Assembly: GCF_013284245.2 (NCBI RefSeq)
Contig: NZ_CP085876.1
Location: forward strand, 3,393,001 to 3,457,000
DNA length: 64,000 bases
Source of the DNA: Brevibacillus sp. DP1.3A
GTDB taxonomy: Bacteria; Bacillota; Bacilli; Brevibacillales; Brevibacillaceae
Direction: 5' to 3'
Shown here one piece after another: positions 7,682 to 16,358 of this stretch (position 1 is its first letter; the number at the start of each line of letters is the position of its first letter). Under the pieces are notes generated by a model. That model was not told the origin of the DNA, made no database searches, and was given only the letters and a program-made list of their open reading frames with translations. The position numbers and the translations under genes were made by a program.

Positions 7682-9148
7682 CTATAATTTCATTGTGACT
7701 GTCTTGACCTCGGAGTAGAATTCGAAGCTGTGACGCCCGCCTTCGCGGCCAATCCCGCTGTCTTTGGCACCGCCAAACGGAGTTCGCAAGTCACGCACAT
7801 ACCAGCAATTGATCCATAAAAGACCCGACTTCACTCGATCAGCCACGCGATGCGCGCGCCTCAGGTCGTTGGTCCAAACCACTCCTGCCAGGCCGTAAGC
7901 CGAATCATTGGCGATCCGAATAGCGTCCTCTTCTGTACGAAATGGAATGATCACGATGACTGGACCGAAAATCTCTTCCTGGGCCACCCTCATTTTGCTG
8001 TTACCATCATAGAGAACGGTTGGCTCTAAGAAATTGCCGTCACCCAGCCCGCTGATTCGTTTTCCGCCGTAACCGAGCTTGGCTCCTTCTTCCAGTCCGA
8101 TCTGGATGTAGTGCTCCACAGTCTCTAAGTGACTGCGGGACACCAACGCTCCCATATCCGTCTCCGGTTCCAGAGGATTTCCCACCTTGATCCTTTGAAC
8201 AGCCGCCACAAATTTGTCCAGAAACTGATCATATACGCTTTCTTGTACCAACAAACGCGATCCTGCCAGACAAATCTCGCCCTGGTTGCGGAATATTGCC
8301 TCGACCGACCCTTTTACCGCTTCATCCAGATCGGCATCCTCAAACACGATATTGGCTGATTTGCCTCCCAATTCGAGCGATACCGGAATCAAATGCGAAG
8401 CGGCATTCTGCATGACGGTCTTGCCAGTGTTTGATTCTCCCACAAAAGATATCCGGCGCACATGGGGATTCGTCGTCATCGCAGTCCCGACAGTCCCGCC
8501 CGGACCAGTCAGGATGTTGAGCACGCCAGGAGGCAGACCTGCTTCATTGGCAATCTCTCCAAGCATCACCGCCGAGAGAGGCGTGTACGAGGCTGGCTTT
8601 ACAACGACGGTATTTCCCGCTGCTAAAGCCGCCGATGCTTTCCATGTCATCTGCATGAAGGGCAAATTCCATGGAATGATCAGACTTGTCACACCTGCCG
8701 GAGCATATTTGGCGTAGGACATAAAATGGCGCATTTCATAATGCTCGTGGACCATGTATTTAGCCATTTCGGCAAAAAAGCGCAAATTGGCCGCCGCCCT
8801 CGGAATATCGAAGCCCCGACTTTCTTTGATCGGCTTCCCGACATCGAGCGTCTCCACCAAAGCGAGTTCATCCACACGCTTCATCACCAGGTCAGCCATT
8901 TTGCAAAGAATCTTGGCGCGCTCATCTACAGACATCTCACTCCAAACACCTGACTCAAACGTACGCTGGGCCACGTCGATCGCTCTTTTTACATCCTGCT
9001 CACTTGCATTAGCCACAGAAGCCAGCTTGAGATTTGTCGCTGGATTGATCGTCTCGAAGGTTTCACCGGAAAGAGCGTCCACGTAATCTCCGTCTATGAA
9101 TAGCTTGGCGTCTTTTCGTACTTGGTTTTCCTTGGCAGTCTGACTCAT
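7682..9148 (-). CDS. nbaE: Aldehyde dehydrogenase, probable 2-aminomuconate 6-semialdehyde dehydrogenase
   Basis: A 488-residue NAD(P)-dependent aldehyde dehydrogenase. Visible motifs are IIPWNLPFMQ near residue 158, FVGESNTGK near 235, the general base in LELGGKSANIVFEDAD near 260 and the nucleophilic Cys in FRNQGEICLAGSRLL near 293. The family is broad, but the place between the ACMS decarboxylase, the deaminase and the meta-cleavage genes points to oxidation of 2-aminomuconate semialdehyde to 2-aminomuconate (AmnC/NbaE role). ATG 9148 follows GGAGG. Confidence 0.85.
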   Translation of the reverse strand: MSQTAKENQVRKDAKLFIDGDYVDALSGETFETINPATNLKLASVANASEQDVKRAIDVAQRTFESGVWSEMSVDERAKILCKMADLVMKRVDELALVETLDVGKPIKESRGFDIPRAAANLRFFAEMAKYMVHEHYEMRHFMSYAKYAPAGVTSLIIPWNLPFMQMTWKASAALAAGNTVVVKPASYTPLSAVMLGEIANEAGLPPGVLNILTGPGGTVGTAMTTNPHVRRISFVGESNTGKTVMQNAASHLIPVSLELGGKSANIVFEDADLDEAVKGSVEAIFRNQGEICLAGSRLLVQESVYDQFLDKFVAAVQRIKVGNPLEPETDMGALVSRSHLETVEHYIQIGLEEGAKLGYGGKRISGLGDGNFLEPTVLYDGNSKMRVAQEEIFGPVIVIIPFRTEEDAIRIANDSAYGLAGVVWTNDLRRAHRVADRVKSGLLWINCWYVRDLRTPFGGAKDSGIGREGGRHSFEFYSEVKTVTMKL

Positions 9149-9158
9149 GGGAATCCTC

Positions 9159-9620
9159 CTAATTCTCGATTTCCAAGATCATCTCTACTTCTACGGCGTT
9201 ATTTAGCGGGAGCTGTGCCATCCCTACAGCGGACCGCCCATGCCTGCCTTTCTCTCCAAATACCTCCACCAACAAATCGGATGCCCCATTCATGACTTTA
9301 GGCTGATCGATGAAAGCTGGATCGCTGTTAACGAATCCGAGTATTTTGACCACTCGTTTGACTCTCCCCAGTTCCCCTAGCTCATATTTGGCAACAGCCA
9401 GCAGATTGAGCATGCACTGCCTGGCAGCTAGGTAGCCTTCCTCTATCGTGACATCCTGTCCTAGCTTCCCTCGATATTCGTTTGTCCCTTGGCCTGCCAG
9501 AAAGAGGAGATTGCCCGCTTGGACACAACCGACATAATTACCGGCCGGCTGTCTCGGTTCGGGCAGGACTAGGCCCAGAGCCTGTAGACGTTGTTCCGGC
9601 GTTTCAGTCTGATGCTTCAC
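9159..9620 (-). CDS. RidA/YjgF-family protein, probable 2-aminomuconate deaminase
   Basis: A 153-residue RidA-fold protein: [19 protein letters not shown] near residue 30, the Arg-containing core [24 protein letters not shown] at the C-terminal end. RidA proteins hydrolyse enamines and imines; in the 2-aminophenol and 2-nitrobenzoate pathways a RidA-family enzyme (AmnD/NbaF) deaminates 2-aminomuconate to 4-oxalocrotonate, which is the missing step here. I chose GTG 9620, which overlaps the TGA stop of the preceding gene (GTGA) and has AAAGGAG upstream; a longer frame from 9653 would run into the previous gene. Confidence 0.8.
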   Translation of the reverse strand: MKHQTETPEQRLQALGLVLPEPRQPAGNYVGCVQAGNLLFLAGQGTNEYRGKLGQDVTIEEGYLAARQCMLNLLAVAKYELGELGRVKRVVKILGFVNSDPAFIDQPKVMNGASDLLVEVFGEKGRHGRSAVGMAQLPLNNAVEVEMILEIEN

Positions 9621-10627
9621 AGTCCGTTCATCTCCTTTATGTTCAGGAAGCAAAGCGCGTTTTCACCCAGCAACGCCCGCTTCTGTCCGTCAGTCAGCTC
9701 CAAAGTATGATCGATGACTTCCCCGGGAGGTGTTTCACGAAGCAGGAAGGGATAATCCGATCCCATCATGATTTTATTTTCGCCAAAGCGCTTTATCATG
9801 TATTGGATGTTCAGTGGGTCGTACGTCAAGGAATCAAAGTAGAATTGTTTCGCGTACACACTAGGCGGTTGATCGGTCAGACGCAGATGCGGCCATACCT
9901 TCCAGCCTTGGTCCAGCCTGGGTAGAATATAAGGAAAAGAGCCGCCGCCATGGGCAAAGCAGATTTTCAGGCGCGGAAACTTCTCGATCACGCCTCCCAA
10001 GATAAGACTTGCTGCGGCAAGCGCTGTCTCGCTTGGCATCCCGACGGTGTACATCAGGTTGTGCCGCGGCATCCGTTCTCTGCCCAGCGTCTCCCATGGA
10101 TGTACGAAGAGTGGCACATCCCATGTCTGACACATATCAAAAAAAGGAATCAGTCCCGGGTCATCGAGATTGTTGCCATTTACATTGGTACCGATTTCGA
10201 TCCCTCTCAGGCCGAGCTCGTGCATGCAGCGATCCATTTCCCGAATGGCTGCCTCGGTGTCTTGCAATGGAACTGTACCCAGTCCGATGAAATGATTCGG
10301 ATGTTGGTTGACCGTCTCTGCGATAAAATCGTTTTGAATCCGCGCCATCACTTCCGCTTCGGCTGCCGGGGCCCAGTAGGAAAACGTGACCGGAATGGGT
10401 GACAACACCTGCATATCCACGCCTTCCCGCTGCATGTCATGAATCCGTTTTTGGGGATCCCACACCTGATCCGTCACTTCGCGAAATACTTTTCCCCCAA
10501 CCATGATATTTGCCCCGCATGTGCAAGTGCGGTGCAGAACTGGCCAGCGCTCTCCTTGAAAGCGCTCAGCCAGGTTGGGAAGATCCTCTGGAATAATGTG
10601 GGTATGAAAGTCTACTCGCATTTCCAC
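9617..10627 (-). CDS. nbaD: 2-amino-3-carboxymuconate-6-semialdehyde decarboxylase (ACMSD)
   Basis: A 336-residue amidohydrolase-superfamily decarboxylase. The metal ligands are readable: His-x-His in VDFHTH at residues 8-10, His in LFVHPWE near 175, His in CFAHGGGSFPY near 228 and Asp in MMGSDYPF near 290. It removes CO2 from the dioxygenase product and thereby commits the route to catabolism rather than quinolinate formation. GTG 10627 (GGAAG at 7 bases) is preferred; ATG 10621 is an alternative. It overlaps the end of the dioxygenase gene, so the two are coupled. Confidence 0.93.
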   Translation of the reverse strand: MEMRVDFHTHIIPEDLPNLAERFQGERWPVLHRTCTCGANIMVGGKVFREVTDQVWDPQKRIHDMQREGVDMQVLSPIPVTFSYWAPAAEAEVMARIQNDFIAETVNQHPNHFIGLGTVPLQDTEAAIREMDRCMHELGLRGIEIGTNVNGNNLDDPGLIPFFDMCQTWDVPLFVHPWETLGRERMPRHNLMYTVGMPSETALAAASLILGGVIEKFPRLKICFAHGGGSFPYILPRLDQGWKVWPHLRLTDQPPSVYAKQFYFDSLTYDPLNIQYMIKRFGENKIMMGSDYPFLLRETPPGEVIDHTLELTDGQKRALLGENALCFLNIKEMNGL

Positions 10628-11148
10628 TCACTCGCTTCCGGAGACATAACCTGCCCGCATTTTTGGCATGTTCGCAGCTCCAGATTGCTGTTGAATCCTT
10701 CGATCGCCTCTTTTACCTGCACCTCAATGTTGGTTAGTTGAATCCGTACGCGGTGCATTTCGTGGTCGCAGTTTTCGCAGAACCAAGCAAAGTCCTCCAG
10801 TTCTCCCTCAACTCTGTTGCGCTCAATCACGAGTCCGATCGTATCCGCGATCCGGTGTGGGGAATGCGGGACATTTGCAGGAAGAAGGAACATTTCGCCT
10901 TCTCTGACCGTAATGATCTCACGCTTCCCATCCGGATTGATGATCTCTACGAAGCAATCACCCTTGAGCTGGTAAAAGACTTCCTCGGATGGATCAATGT
11001 GAAAATCCCGCCGCTTATTCGGCCCTCCTACTACCATGACCATTAGTTCTGCATCTTTCCAAATCACCTTGTTATTCACCGGTGGCTTGAGCTGATCGAT
11101 GTGATCCTCGATAAACTTCCACAAATGGATAGGTGCCAATGTACGCAT
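10612..11148 (-). CDS. nbaC: 3-hydroxyanthranilate 3,4-dioxygenase
   Basis: A 178-residue cupin that opens the ring of 3-hydroxyanthranilate. The iron ligands lie in RRDFHIDPSEEVFYQ (His, Glu near residues 50-56) and in PANVPHSPHR (His near 94). The C-terminal part has two C-x2-C pairs (WFCENCD near 123 and TCQKCG near 160), which form the extra rubredoxin-like iron site of the bacterial enzymes. The start is ATG 11148 with AGGGAGG upstream. It follows the flavin monooxygenase gene by 28 bases. Confidence 0.95.
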   Translation of the reverse strand: MRTLAPIHLWKFIEDHIDQLKPPVNNKVIWKDAELMVMVVGGPNKRRDFHIDPSEEVFYQLKGDCFVEIINPDGKREIITVREGEMFLLPANVPHSPHRIADTIGLVIERNRVEGELEDFAWFCENCDHEMHRVRIQLTNIEVQVKEAIEGFNSNLELRTCQKCGQVMSPEASEWKCE

Positions 11149-11176
11149 GCTCTATTCCCTCCTTGTTTTTACTTGT

Positions 11177-12664
11177 TTAAAGAATCTGCTCCGTCTGCGA
11201 TGTCGATTTGGCAGCAAAAACGCTGAGCGCGTCATCCACCATCGTGCATGCATGAGACTTCTTATAATTGTTGTAAAAAATCGCTAATTTGCGCACCGGA
11301 TCACCAGTATAGTACCGCTCGTATTGCAGCAAACGCTGTCCGAAGGCTTCCCCGCACATGTCCCACGCGAGCTTAAACAGGCGAACCCGCTCTGTACCGG
11401 TGATACCCTCCCGTCCGGCATAAAACTTTTCCATATCCTCCACCAACTCGGGATGCTCCATATCACTGTCAGTCGGGGACATGAGCAATCCGCCTGCTCC
11501 AATAATTTGAATGACTTCGATCGCCCGTGGGTACAGCTTCGGAAGCAGTCCGCGAATGGTTTCGAGCTGTACGTAACCCGGCATGAGCTCGCCCGATGGC
11601 AAAGTCTCGTAGTCCAGCTCAGCTGTCCTCAGGAGCGCTCTGACCGATTCCAGCGATTGCGCTAGCTCCCCGAGATTGTTTTGGACATTCGGATAGACGT
11701 CTACCCCGATGGAGTCTGCAAGCCGCATGGCAACTTCCGTGGCAAATTGGAGCTTCAACAGTCCTCTCACCCCTGTCTGGTGCGCCGGCTGCTGTCCGAT
11801 GCCTGTCTTGGGATAAAGCAGGTTGGCTGCTTCTACATTGTTGTACAGGAATAAGCGCTCCCAAGGTACGAGAACGTCATTAAAGACAAGAAGAGCATCC
11901 ATTTCTTCGAAGCGCGATGCCAAAGGATGGTCATAGACGGAACGTTTTCCATCCTGCATGGGCTCCCTGCAAATGATGCGCAGGCCAGGCGTGTCAATTG
12001 GAATGGCAAATGCCAGGGCATAACGCTCATCTCCTGGCTTGAACCCAGGGAACGAATAAATGATGACTTCATCCGTGATCGGCGCCAGTGTCGCAAGCAT
12101 TTTCGCTCCTTTGACAATCAGCCCTTCCGGCGTCTCTTCTACTGCCCCTAAATGGGTGTACACATCGTTTTGTTCATGCGAGGACTTGCTGCGGTCATTT
12201 TGTGGATTGATAATCGCATGCGTTAAAAACAGGTCTTGGTCGCGAACAACCTTGTAATAATTTTTCACGTTTTCCGCCCACTGCGGATTGTACCTTTCCA
12301 AGAAAGACGCATTACTGTATAGCGACGTCAAGACGACATTGAGAAAATCAGGTGTTCTACCCATCAAGCCAAAAGTGGCTTCTGCATAAGCTTCGTACAA
12401 GGCTCGTTTGGCCTGCAATTCCTCAGGGGTCTTTGCAACGAGAAAGGCGTTGTTCACCCGCTCGCCGGTCTCCAGACAAATATGGGTAATCTTCTCCTGG
12501 TACTTCTCGTCATGCTGCATGTCATACAGTTTGGCTATTTCATGAATCGGCTGTCGAAAAACAGCTTCCTCACATACATTTGTCACCTTTCTGCCTTGTA
12601 TCCAAATCTCCGGTTGCCGCGATCTCAAGCCCTGAATGTACTGGTCACCTGTACGGATTCCCAC
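11177..12664 (-). CDS. HpaB-family FADH2-dependent monooxygenase, probable anthranilate 3-hydroxylase
   Basis: A 495-residue member of the 4-hydroxyphenylacetate 3-hydroxylase (HpaB) oxygenase family: [10 protein letters not shown] near residue 3, [19 protein letters not shown] near 165, [21 protein letters not shown] near 250 and a C-terminal [12 protein letters not shown] segment. HpaB enzymes use reduced flavin to hydroxylate phenols. As first gene of a 3-hydroxyanthranilate operon it more likely makes 3-hydroxyanthranilate from anthranilate, the role of an HpaB-like two-component system known from Geobacillus thermodenitrificans; this is inference from context. GTG 12664 (or the adjacent GTG 12667) is chosen because GGGAGG lies 7 bases upstream; longer in-frame starts lie in the promoter. 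No flavin reductase gene is in the operon. Confidence 0.75.
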   Translation of the reverse strand: MGIRTGDQYIQGLRSRQPEIWIQGRKVTNVCEEAVFRQPIHEIAKLYDMQHDEKYQEKITHICLETGERVNNAFLVAKTPEELQAKRALYEAYAEATFGLMGRTPDFLNVVLTSLYSNASFLERYNPQWAENVKNYYKVVRDQDLFLTHAIINPQNDRSKSSHEQNDVYTHLGAVEETPEGLIVKGAKMLATLAPITDEVIIYSFPGFKPGDERYALAFAIPIDTPGLRIICREPMQDGKRSVYDHPLASRFEEMDALLVFNDVLVPWERLFLYNNVEAANLLYPKTGIGQQPAHQTGVRGLLKLQFATEVAMRLADSIGVDVYPNVQNNLGELAQSLESVRALLRTAELDYETLPSGELMPGYVQLETIRGLLPKLYPRAIEVIQIIGAGGLLMSPTDSDMEHPELVEDMEKFYAGREGITGTERVRLFKLAWDMCGEAFGQRLLQYERYYTGDPVRKLAIFYNNYKKSHACTMVDDALSVFAAKSTSQTEQIL

Positions 12665-12719
12665 CACAATTCCTCCCTGTTGTTTTTGGTTGGTTGACTG
12701 GTTTTTGTTCTTAAACTGC

Positions 12720-12780
12720 ATTATAATGTCTGTCTTTTCTGAAAAATGTATCCTACTTAACATCACAGCTGAAAAATATA
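12720..12780 (-). promoter_or_regulatory. Candidate promoter and direct-repeat operator of the anthranilate operon
   Basis: On the minus strand a perfect -10 TATAAT (12720-12725) lies about 55 bases before the GTG start, with no -35 resembling TTGACA at 16-18 bases; activator dependence is therefore likely. Upstream are two direct repeats, CTGAAAAATGTA (12739-12750) and CTGAAAAATATA (12769-12780, plus-strand reading), exactly 30 bases apart, which puts them on the same DNA face. Confidence 0.5.
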
Positions 12781-12824
12781 AAATGCTTCTCACCTCATTC
12801 ACGGACCACTGCGGATATGTAAAC

Positions 12825-12840
12825 GAATTAACATCAATTC
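12825..12840. promoter_or_regulatory. Palindrome with Crp/Fnr-family operator geometry
   Basis: GAATT-AACATC-AATTC is a perfect 5-6-5 inverted repeat between the anthranilate operon and the divergent Crp/Fnr-type genes. Sixteen bases with a 6-base centre is the geometry of CRP/FNR sites (TGTGA-N6-TCACA). Its core TTAACATCA is repeated at 12757-12765, next to the operon promoter. Confidence 0.45.
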
Positions 12841-12880
12841 TGTTTTTCTTTCGAATGCACGTCATTTTCACGTTTAAATA

Positions 12881-12910
12881 TTGGTAAGGAGCTTTTTATT
12901 TTCATATAAT
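12881..12910 (+). promoter_or_regulatory. Candidate promoter of the first Crp/Fnr-type gene
   Basis: TTGGTA (12881-12886) and a perfect TATAAT (12905-12910) with an 18-base spacer, about 90 bases before the chosen ATG. It diverges from the anthranilate-operon promoter; the palindrome at 12825-12840 lies about 85 bases upstream of the expected transcript start. Confidence 0.5.
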
Positions 12911-12999
12911 CAAAAGTAGTAAGTTCAGAAAATTAAGACTTGATCTTGGGTGGGTGATTGGAAGAGGTAAGATCATTGATGAGGAAAGGAGCGGTGAAG

Positions 13000-13647
13000 A
13001 TGGTATCCCCTTTTGAAACTGATTTGAAATGGGAAACCCTTTTAGAATACGGCAACCGTCAATTTGTGAAAGGAAAAACAGCTATCTATAAGCAAGCGAC
13101 GATGGGAGAAGGTTTTTATTATCTTCATAAGGGATTAGTCAAGATTGTGACCACTACCTTCAAGGGGAAGGATCGCCTGGTGAACATCGTAGTCCCTGGT
13201 CAAATCATGGGACTTCAAACGATGGATCAACAACCCCATTTCACCACGGCTATTGCTGTAAAGAATGCAGTCGTCTACCATTTCTCCTGTTTGCAATTCC
13301 TCGAAATGCTGAAGGTACGCCCTGAACTCTTGTCTCTTTTCACCCAAACCATTAATCAAAAAATGCGGATTCTTCTAACCGCCATCAACATGAAGGCACT
13401 GACTTCAGAAGAACAAATCGCTCGTCTTTTGCTCAACATTTGCGAAGACTTTAAAAGCCACGAGGTTCCCCTCACGCAACAAGAGCTTGCTGAATGTGCT
13501 GGCCTCACCCGTATCACTGTCTACAAGATCCTGAAGACATGGAAGGAACATGGCATCATTGAAATCAAAAACCGATCCTTTGTCGTCAAACGCCCAGATA
13601 TGCTGAAGCCTCCACAACTTACGGCACACACTGCTCGCACAGTGTAA
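13000..13647 (+). CDS. Crp/Fnr-family transcriptional regulator
   Basis: A 215-residue protein with an N-terminal cyclic-nucleotide-binding-like beta barrel (GEGFYYLHKGLVKIV near residue 31), a long dimerisation helix and a C-terminal winged helix with recognition helix LTRITVYKILKTWKEHGII near residue 170. There is no N-terminal Cys cluster, so an Fnr-type iron-sulfur sensor is unlikely; the effector is unknown. ATG 13000 follows AAAGGAG at 8 bases; in-frame TTG 12958 and ATG 12979 are less well placed. Head-to-head with the anthranilate operon and directly followed by a paralogue, it is the best candidate regulator of that operon. Confidence 0.85.
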   Translation: MVSPFETDLKWETLLEYGNRQFVKGKTAIYKQATMGEGFYYLHKGLVKIVTTTFKGKDRLVNIVVPGQIMGLQTMDQQPHFTTAIAVKNAVVYHFSCLQFLEMLKVRPELLSLFTQTINQKMRILLTAINMKALTSEEQIARLLLNICEDFKSHEVPLTQQELAECAGLTRITVYKILKTWKEHGIIEIKNRSFVVKRPDMLKPPQLTAHTARTV

Positions 13648-13673
13648 GCCTATCCATGTGAAAGGTGGTCACA

Positions 13674-14306
13674 ATGGCCTGTCTCCGCTATCAGTGGACC
13701 CCGTACCTCATGTATGGCAAGAAGATCGAAATGGGAAAACATACAACTATCTACCATCAAGGCGATGTGGGAACTGGATTTTATTATCTAGACAAAGGGA
13801 GCGTAAAGATCACTCTCTTATCTGAGAACGGGCATGAGCGATCTATCGATTACATTCCCACAGGTGGGTTGTTCGGGGAGCACGGCGCTTATAACGGCTC
13901 ATACCTGACATCAGCCATAACTACTTCTCCTTCCGTCATTTACTTTTTCTCCGACGAGGTCTTATCGCGCGTATGCCAAGACCACCCACAGTCGGCAGTG
14001 ATCTTCACCAATTCACAAATCTATAAGCTTCGTCTCCTAGCTGAAATCATCGCGTTCACTGACAGTCCGATTGAGCTTGCGATGGCTAATTATTTGCTCA
14101 AACTGATAGCTGTGCATGGAAATAATCATATCCCTATCGATCAGAAGTCTTTTGCACGCTATATTGATACGTCTCGCATTACGGTGAACAAGACTTTGCA
14201 GAAATGGCGACAGCAAGGCTTGATTGAGCTATCTGAGCGTAGTGCCATTCGAGTTGTGGATATAGAGGGATTGCGTGAGATTTATTCTCGCATCCAATGT
14301 AAATAG
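13674..14306 (+). CDS. Second, tandem Crp/Fnr-family transcriptional regulator
   Basis: A 210-residue paralogue of the preceding gene. The barrel motif GTGFYYLDKGSVKITLL near residue 34 matches GEGFYYLHKGLVKIV of its neighbour, and DTSRITVNKTLQKWRQQGLI near residue 165 is the recognition helix. The N-terminal PTGGLFGEHGAY segment is the loop that in CRP contacts cAMP, but the cAMP-binding Arg-Ser pair is not evident. The start is ATG 13674 behind AAAGGTGG; 26 bases separate it from the first regulator, so both are probably one transcript. Whether they act as heterodimers, antagonists or on different promoters cannot be read. Confidence 0.85.
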   Translation: MACLRYQWTPYLMYGKKIEMGKHTTIYHQGDVGTGFYYLDKGSVKITLLSENGHERSIDYIPTGGLFGEHGAYNGSYLTSAITTSPSVIYFFSDEVLSRVCQDHPQSAVIFTNSQIYKLRLLAEIIAFTDSPIELAMANYLLKLIAVHGNNHIPIDQKSFARYIDTSRITVNKTLQKWRQQGLIELSERSAIRVVDIEGLREIYSRIQCK

Positions 14307-14330
14307 GGCGAGGCCTAATCAGGCTCGCCC
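14306..14330. terminator. Hairpin between convergent genes
   Basis: GGGCGAG-G-CCT-AATC-AGG-CTCGCCC: a 10-bp GC-rich stem with one bulged base and a four-base loop. It lies at the stop of the second Crp/Fnr gene and 55 bases past the stop of the ribosomal protection gene. Neither side has a strong T-run (minus side CTATTT), so efficiency is uncertain. Confidence 0.6.
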
Positions 14331-14384
14331 CTCTGCATTGAAAATAACCCTTGAAAATCTTGATACAGCACTGTTCGACTCTGC

Positions 14385-16340
14385 TTAGAGCAGATGCATC
14401 TTGGCGTCTGCCTCGTCCCACGGCACCGAGTAGCCTGCTCCCTTGGCGCAAAAGATCGAGGAGGATGTATAAACCGGATCTGCATCCTTTTCATAGCTCT
14501 TCTTTTCAATCACTTCCTCCGCGTTATGGCAGCGATCGTATCCGCCAAATACACAGCGAATGCTGCCTCGTCCATGCGTGAACGAAGCGAATTCGGTGCT
14601 GTAATTCATGAATGTTGCTACGGGCACCCTTCCCGTAATGACCGCATGCGTATCCGACATTTGCGGTGGCTCGAATGAACCTGAGGCGCGCTGAATATCC
14701 GAAAGTACCCTCCCCATCTCGTTCATTCCCACCTTTATTTTGAAGTCATAATAGGGTTCTAACAGCATACTCTCCGCTTTCTCGAGCCCCTGCCGCAGCG
14801 CACGGAAGGTGGCCTCACGAAAGTCGCCCCCATGCGTATGTTCGTTGTGAGCACGGCCTCTTAGGAGCGTAATTTTCATGTCGGTGACCGGCATGCCTGT
14901 CAATAGCCCATGATGCTCCCGTTCGTAGAGATGAGACTGAACCAAATTCTGGTAGTTATAACTCAGTTCATCAGGATGACATACGCTAGTGAAGTGAATC
15001 CCGCTGCCTCGCTCTCCCGGTTCAAGCAGGAGGTGCACTTCCGCATAATGCCTGAGTGGCTCGAAGTGTCCATATCCCGTCACAGCAGACTGTATTGTTT
15101 CTTTATACAAGATTTCCGGTTGGCCGAAAGAGACAACGAAACCGAAGCGTTCCTTTACAACCTGCTCCAGCACTTCTAATTGGATCAGACCAATGACGCG
15201 ATTGTGAATCTCTTGCAAGCTCTCTTCCCAAACCACATTCAGAGACGGATCCTCCGCATTCAGAATGCGAAACGCACCGAGTACTTGCTGCACGTGAAGC
15301 GAACCGTCAAACTGTACTTTCGACTGTAGTGTCGGCTCAGTCTCATAAATAAACTTGTCTGAGTAGAGCCCCACCCCTTGTCCAGCCTCGGCCTCGGACA
15401 AGCCGACGACCGCGAACAAATCGCCGGCAGCTACTTGTTCAACCGAGTGTGATTTCCTACCATTAAACAGTAAGATTTGTGTAATCTTCTCTTCGTATCG
15501 AAGTCCACCGCTTTCATAGCTAAGCAGCTCCCGTACCTTTAGCTTGCCGCTCAGCGCTTTGACGAATGTTAGCCTCAACCCGTTTGCTGCGTGTCGAATT
15601 TTATAAATGCGTCCCCCGAACGGAGCCGTCTCGTCATAAGACGCAGTCGTCAACAAGGACAGTTGATTCAGGAACTCTACAACGCCATCATCCTGCAGTG
15701 CCGAGCCGCAGGCGCAGGGGAAAAGACTCCCATCTCGTATCATCTCCTGCAAGGCACCCAGCCAAAATGCTTGATCGTCCCGTTCCTCTATGAACGCTTC
15801 TAGCAGTGCCTCGTTCCGCTCGGTCATCATCTCCCGTAGCTCCTCACCAACGATACCGTTGGCGAAGTTGTCCTTGACGGAACAGACATCCCCTGTCAAC
15901 TGACTCCGTATCTCCTCTTCCGTCCTGCTGGCATCCGCGCCTACGCGATCTGTTTTATTGATGAAGAAAAATGTTGGTATCCGATGTTTGCGCAACAACT
16001 GCCAGACTGTCTCGGTATGACCCTGGACACCTTCTACCGCACTGACAATCACGATCGCATAATCCATTACCCCGATCGCCCGCTCCATCTCGGAAGAAAA
16101 ATCCACGTGTCCAGGCGTGTCGATCAAATAATAAACGTCGCCCTTATGGTGCATAACCGCCTGATCGGCGAACACGGTAATGCCTCTTTTCCTCTCAATA
16201 TCGTGGCTGTCCAAAAAGGCATCTTGATGATCTACCCGGCCCCGCGACCGGATACTGTTCGTATGATATAGCAACTGTTCGGCGAAAGTAGTCTTGCCCG
16301 CATCCACATGGGCAAACAAGCCGATCGTTAGACGCTTCAT
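14385..16340 (-). CDS. TetM/TetP-like ribosomal protection protein (translational GTPase)
   Basis: A 651-residue EF-G-like GTPase of the tetracycline ribosomal-protection family. The G motifs are AHVDAGKTT (residues 10-18), RGITV (about 54), DTPGHVDF (about 74) and NKTD (about 128); domains II-V follow, and the C-terminus ends with AKGAGYSVPW, close to the conserved tail of this family. Such proteins bind the ribosome and eject tetracycline. Length (639-650 in TetM/TetO) is normal and no mobile-element gene flanks it, so it may be an intrinsic chromosomal member rather than an acquired one; whether it confers resistance cannot be told from sequence. ATG 16340 follows GAGGGAT. The small Cys-containing gene upstream is probably cotranscribed. 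Confidence 0.88.
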   Translation of the reverse strand: MKRLTIGLFAHVDAGKTTFAEQLLYHTNSIRSRGRVDHQDAFLDSHDIERKRGITVFADQAVMHHKGDVYYLIDTPGHVDFSSEMERAIGVMDYAIVIVSAVEGVQGHTETVWQLLRKHRIPTFFFINKTDRVGADASRTEEEIRSQLTGDVCSVKDNFANGIVGEELREMMTERNEALLEAFIEERDDQAFWLGALQEMIRDGSLFPCACGSALQDDGVVEFLNQLSLLTTASYDETAPFGGRIYKIRHAANGLRLTFVKALSGKLKVRELLSYESGGLRYEEKITQILLFNGRKSHSVEQVAAGDLFAVVGLSEAEAGQGVGLYSDKFIYETEPTLQSKVQFDGSLHVQQVLGAFRILNAEDPSLNVVWEESLQEIHNRVIGLIQLEVLEQVVKERFGFVVSFGQPEILYKETIQSAVTGYGHFEPLRHYAEVHLLLEPGERGSGIHFTSVCHPDELSYNYQNLVQSHLYEREHHGLLTGMPVTDMKITLLRGRAHNEHTHGGDFREATFRALRQGLEKAESMLLEPYYDFKIKVGMNEMGRVLSDIQRASGSFEPPQMSDTHAVITGRVPVATFMNYSTEFASFTHGRGSIRCVFGGYDRCHNAEEVIEKKSYEKDADPVYTSSSIFCAKGAGYSVPWDEADAKMHLL

Positions 16341-16358
16341 GTTATCCCTCTTCCATAG

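Noticed and set aside
11177-12871. Longer versions of the HpaB-like protein starting at 12871 or 12721
   Set aside because: The 12721 ATG overlaps the TATAAT box and the extra N-terminus has no family similarity; GTG 12664 has GGGAGG at the right distance and gives the family's length.
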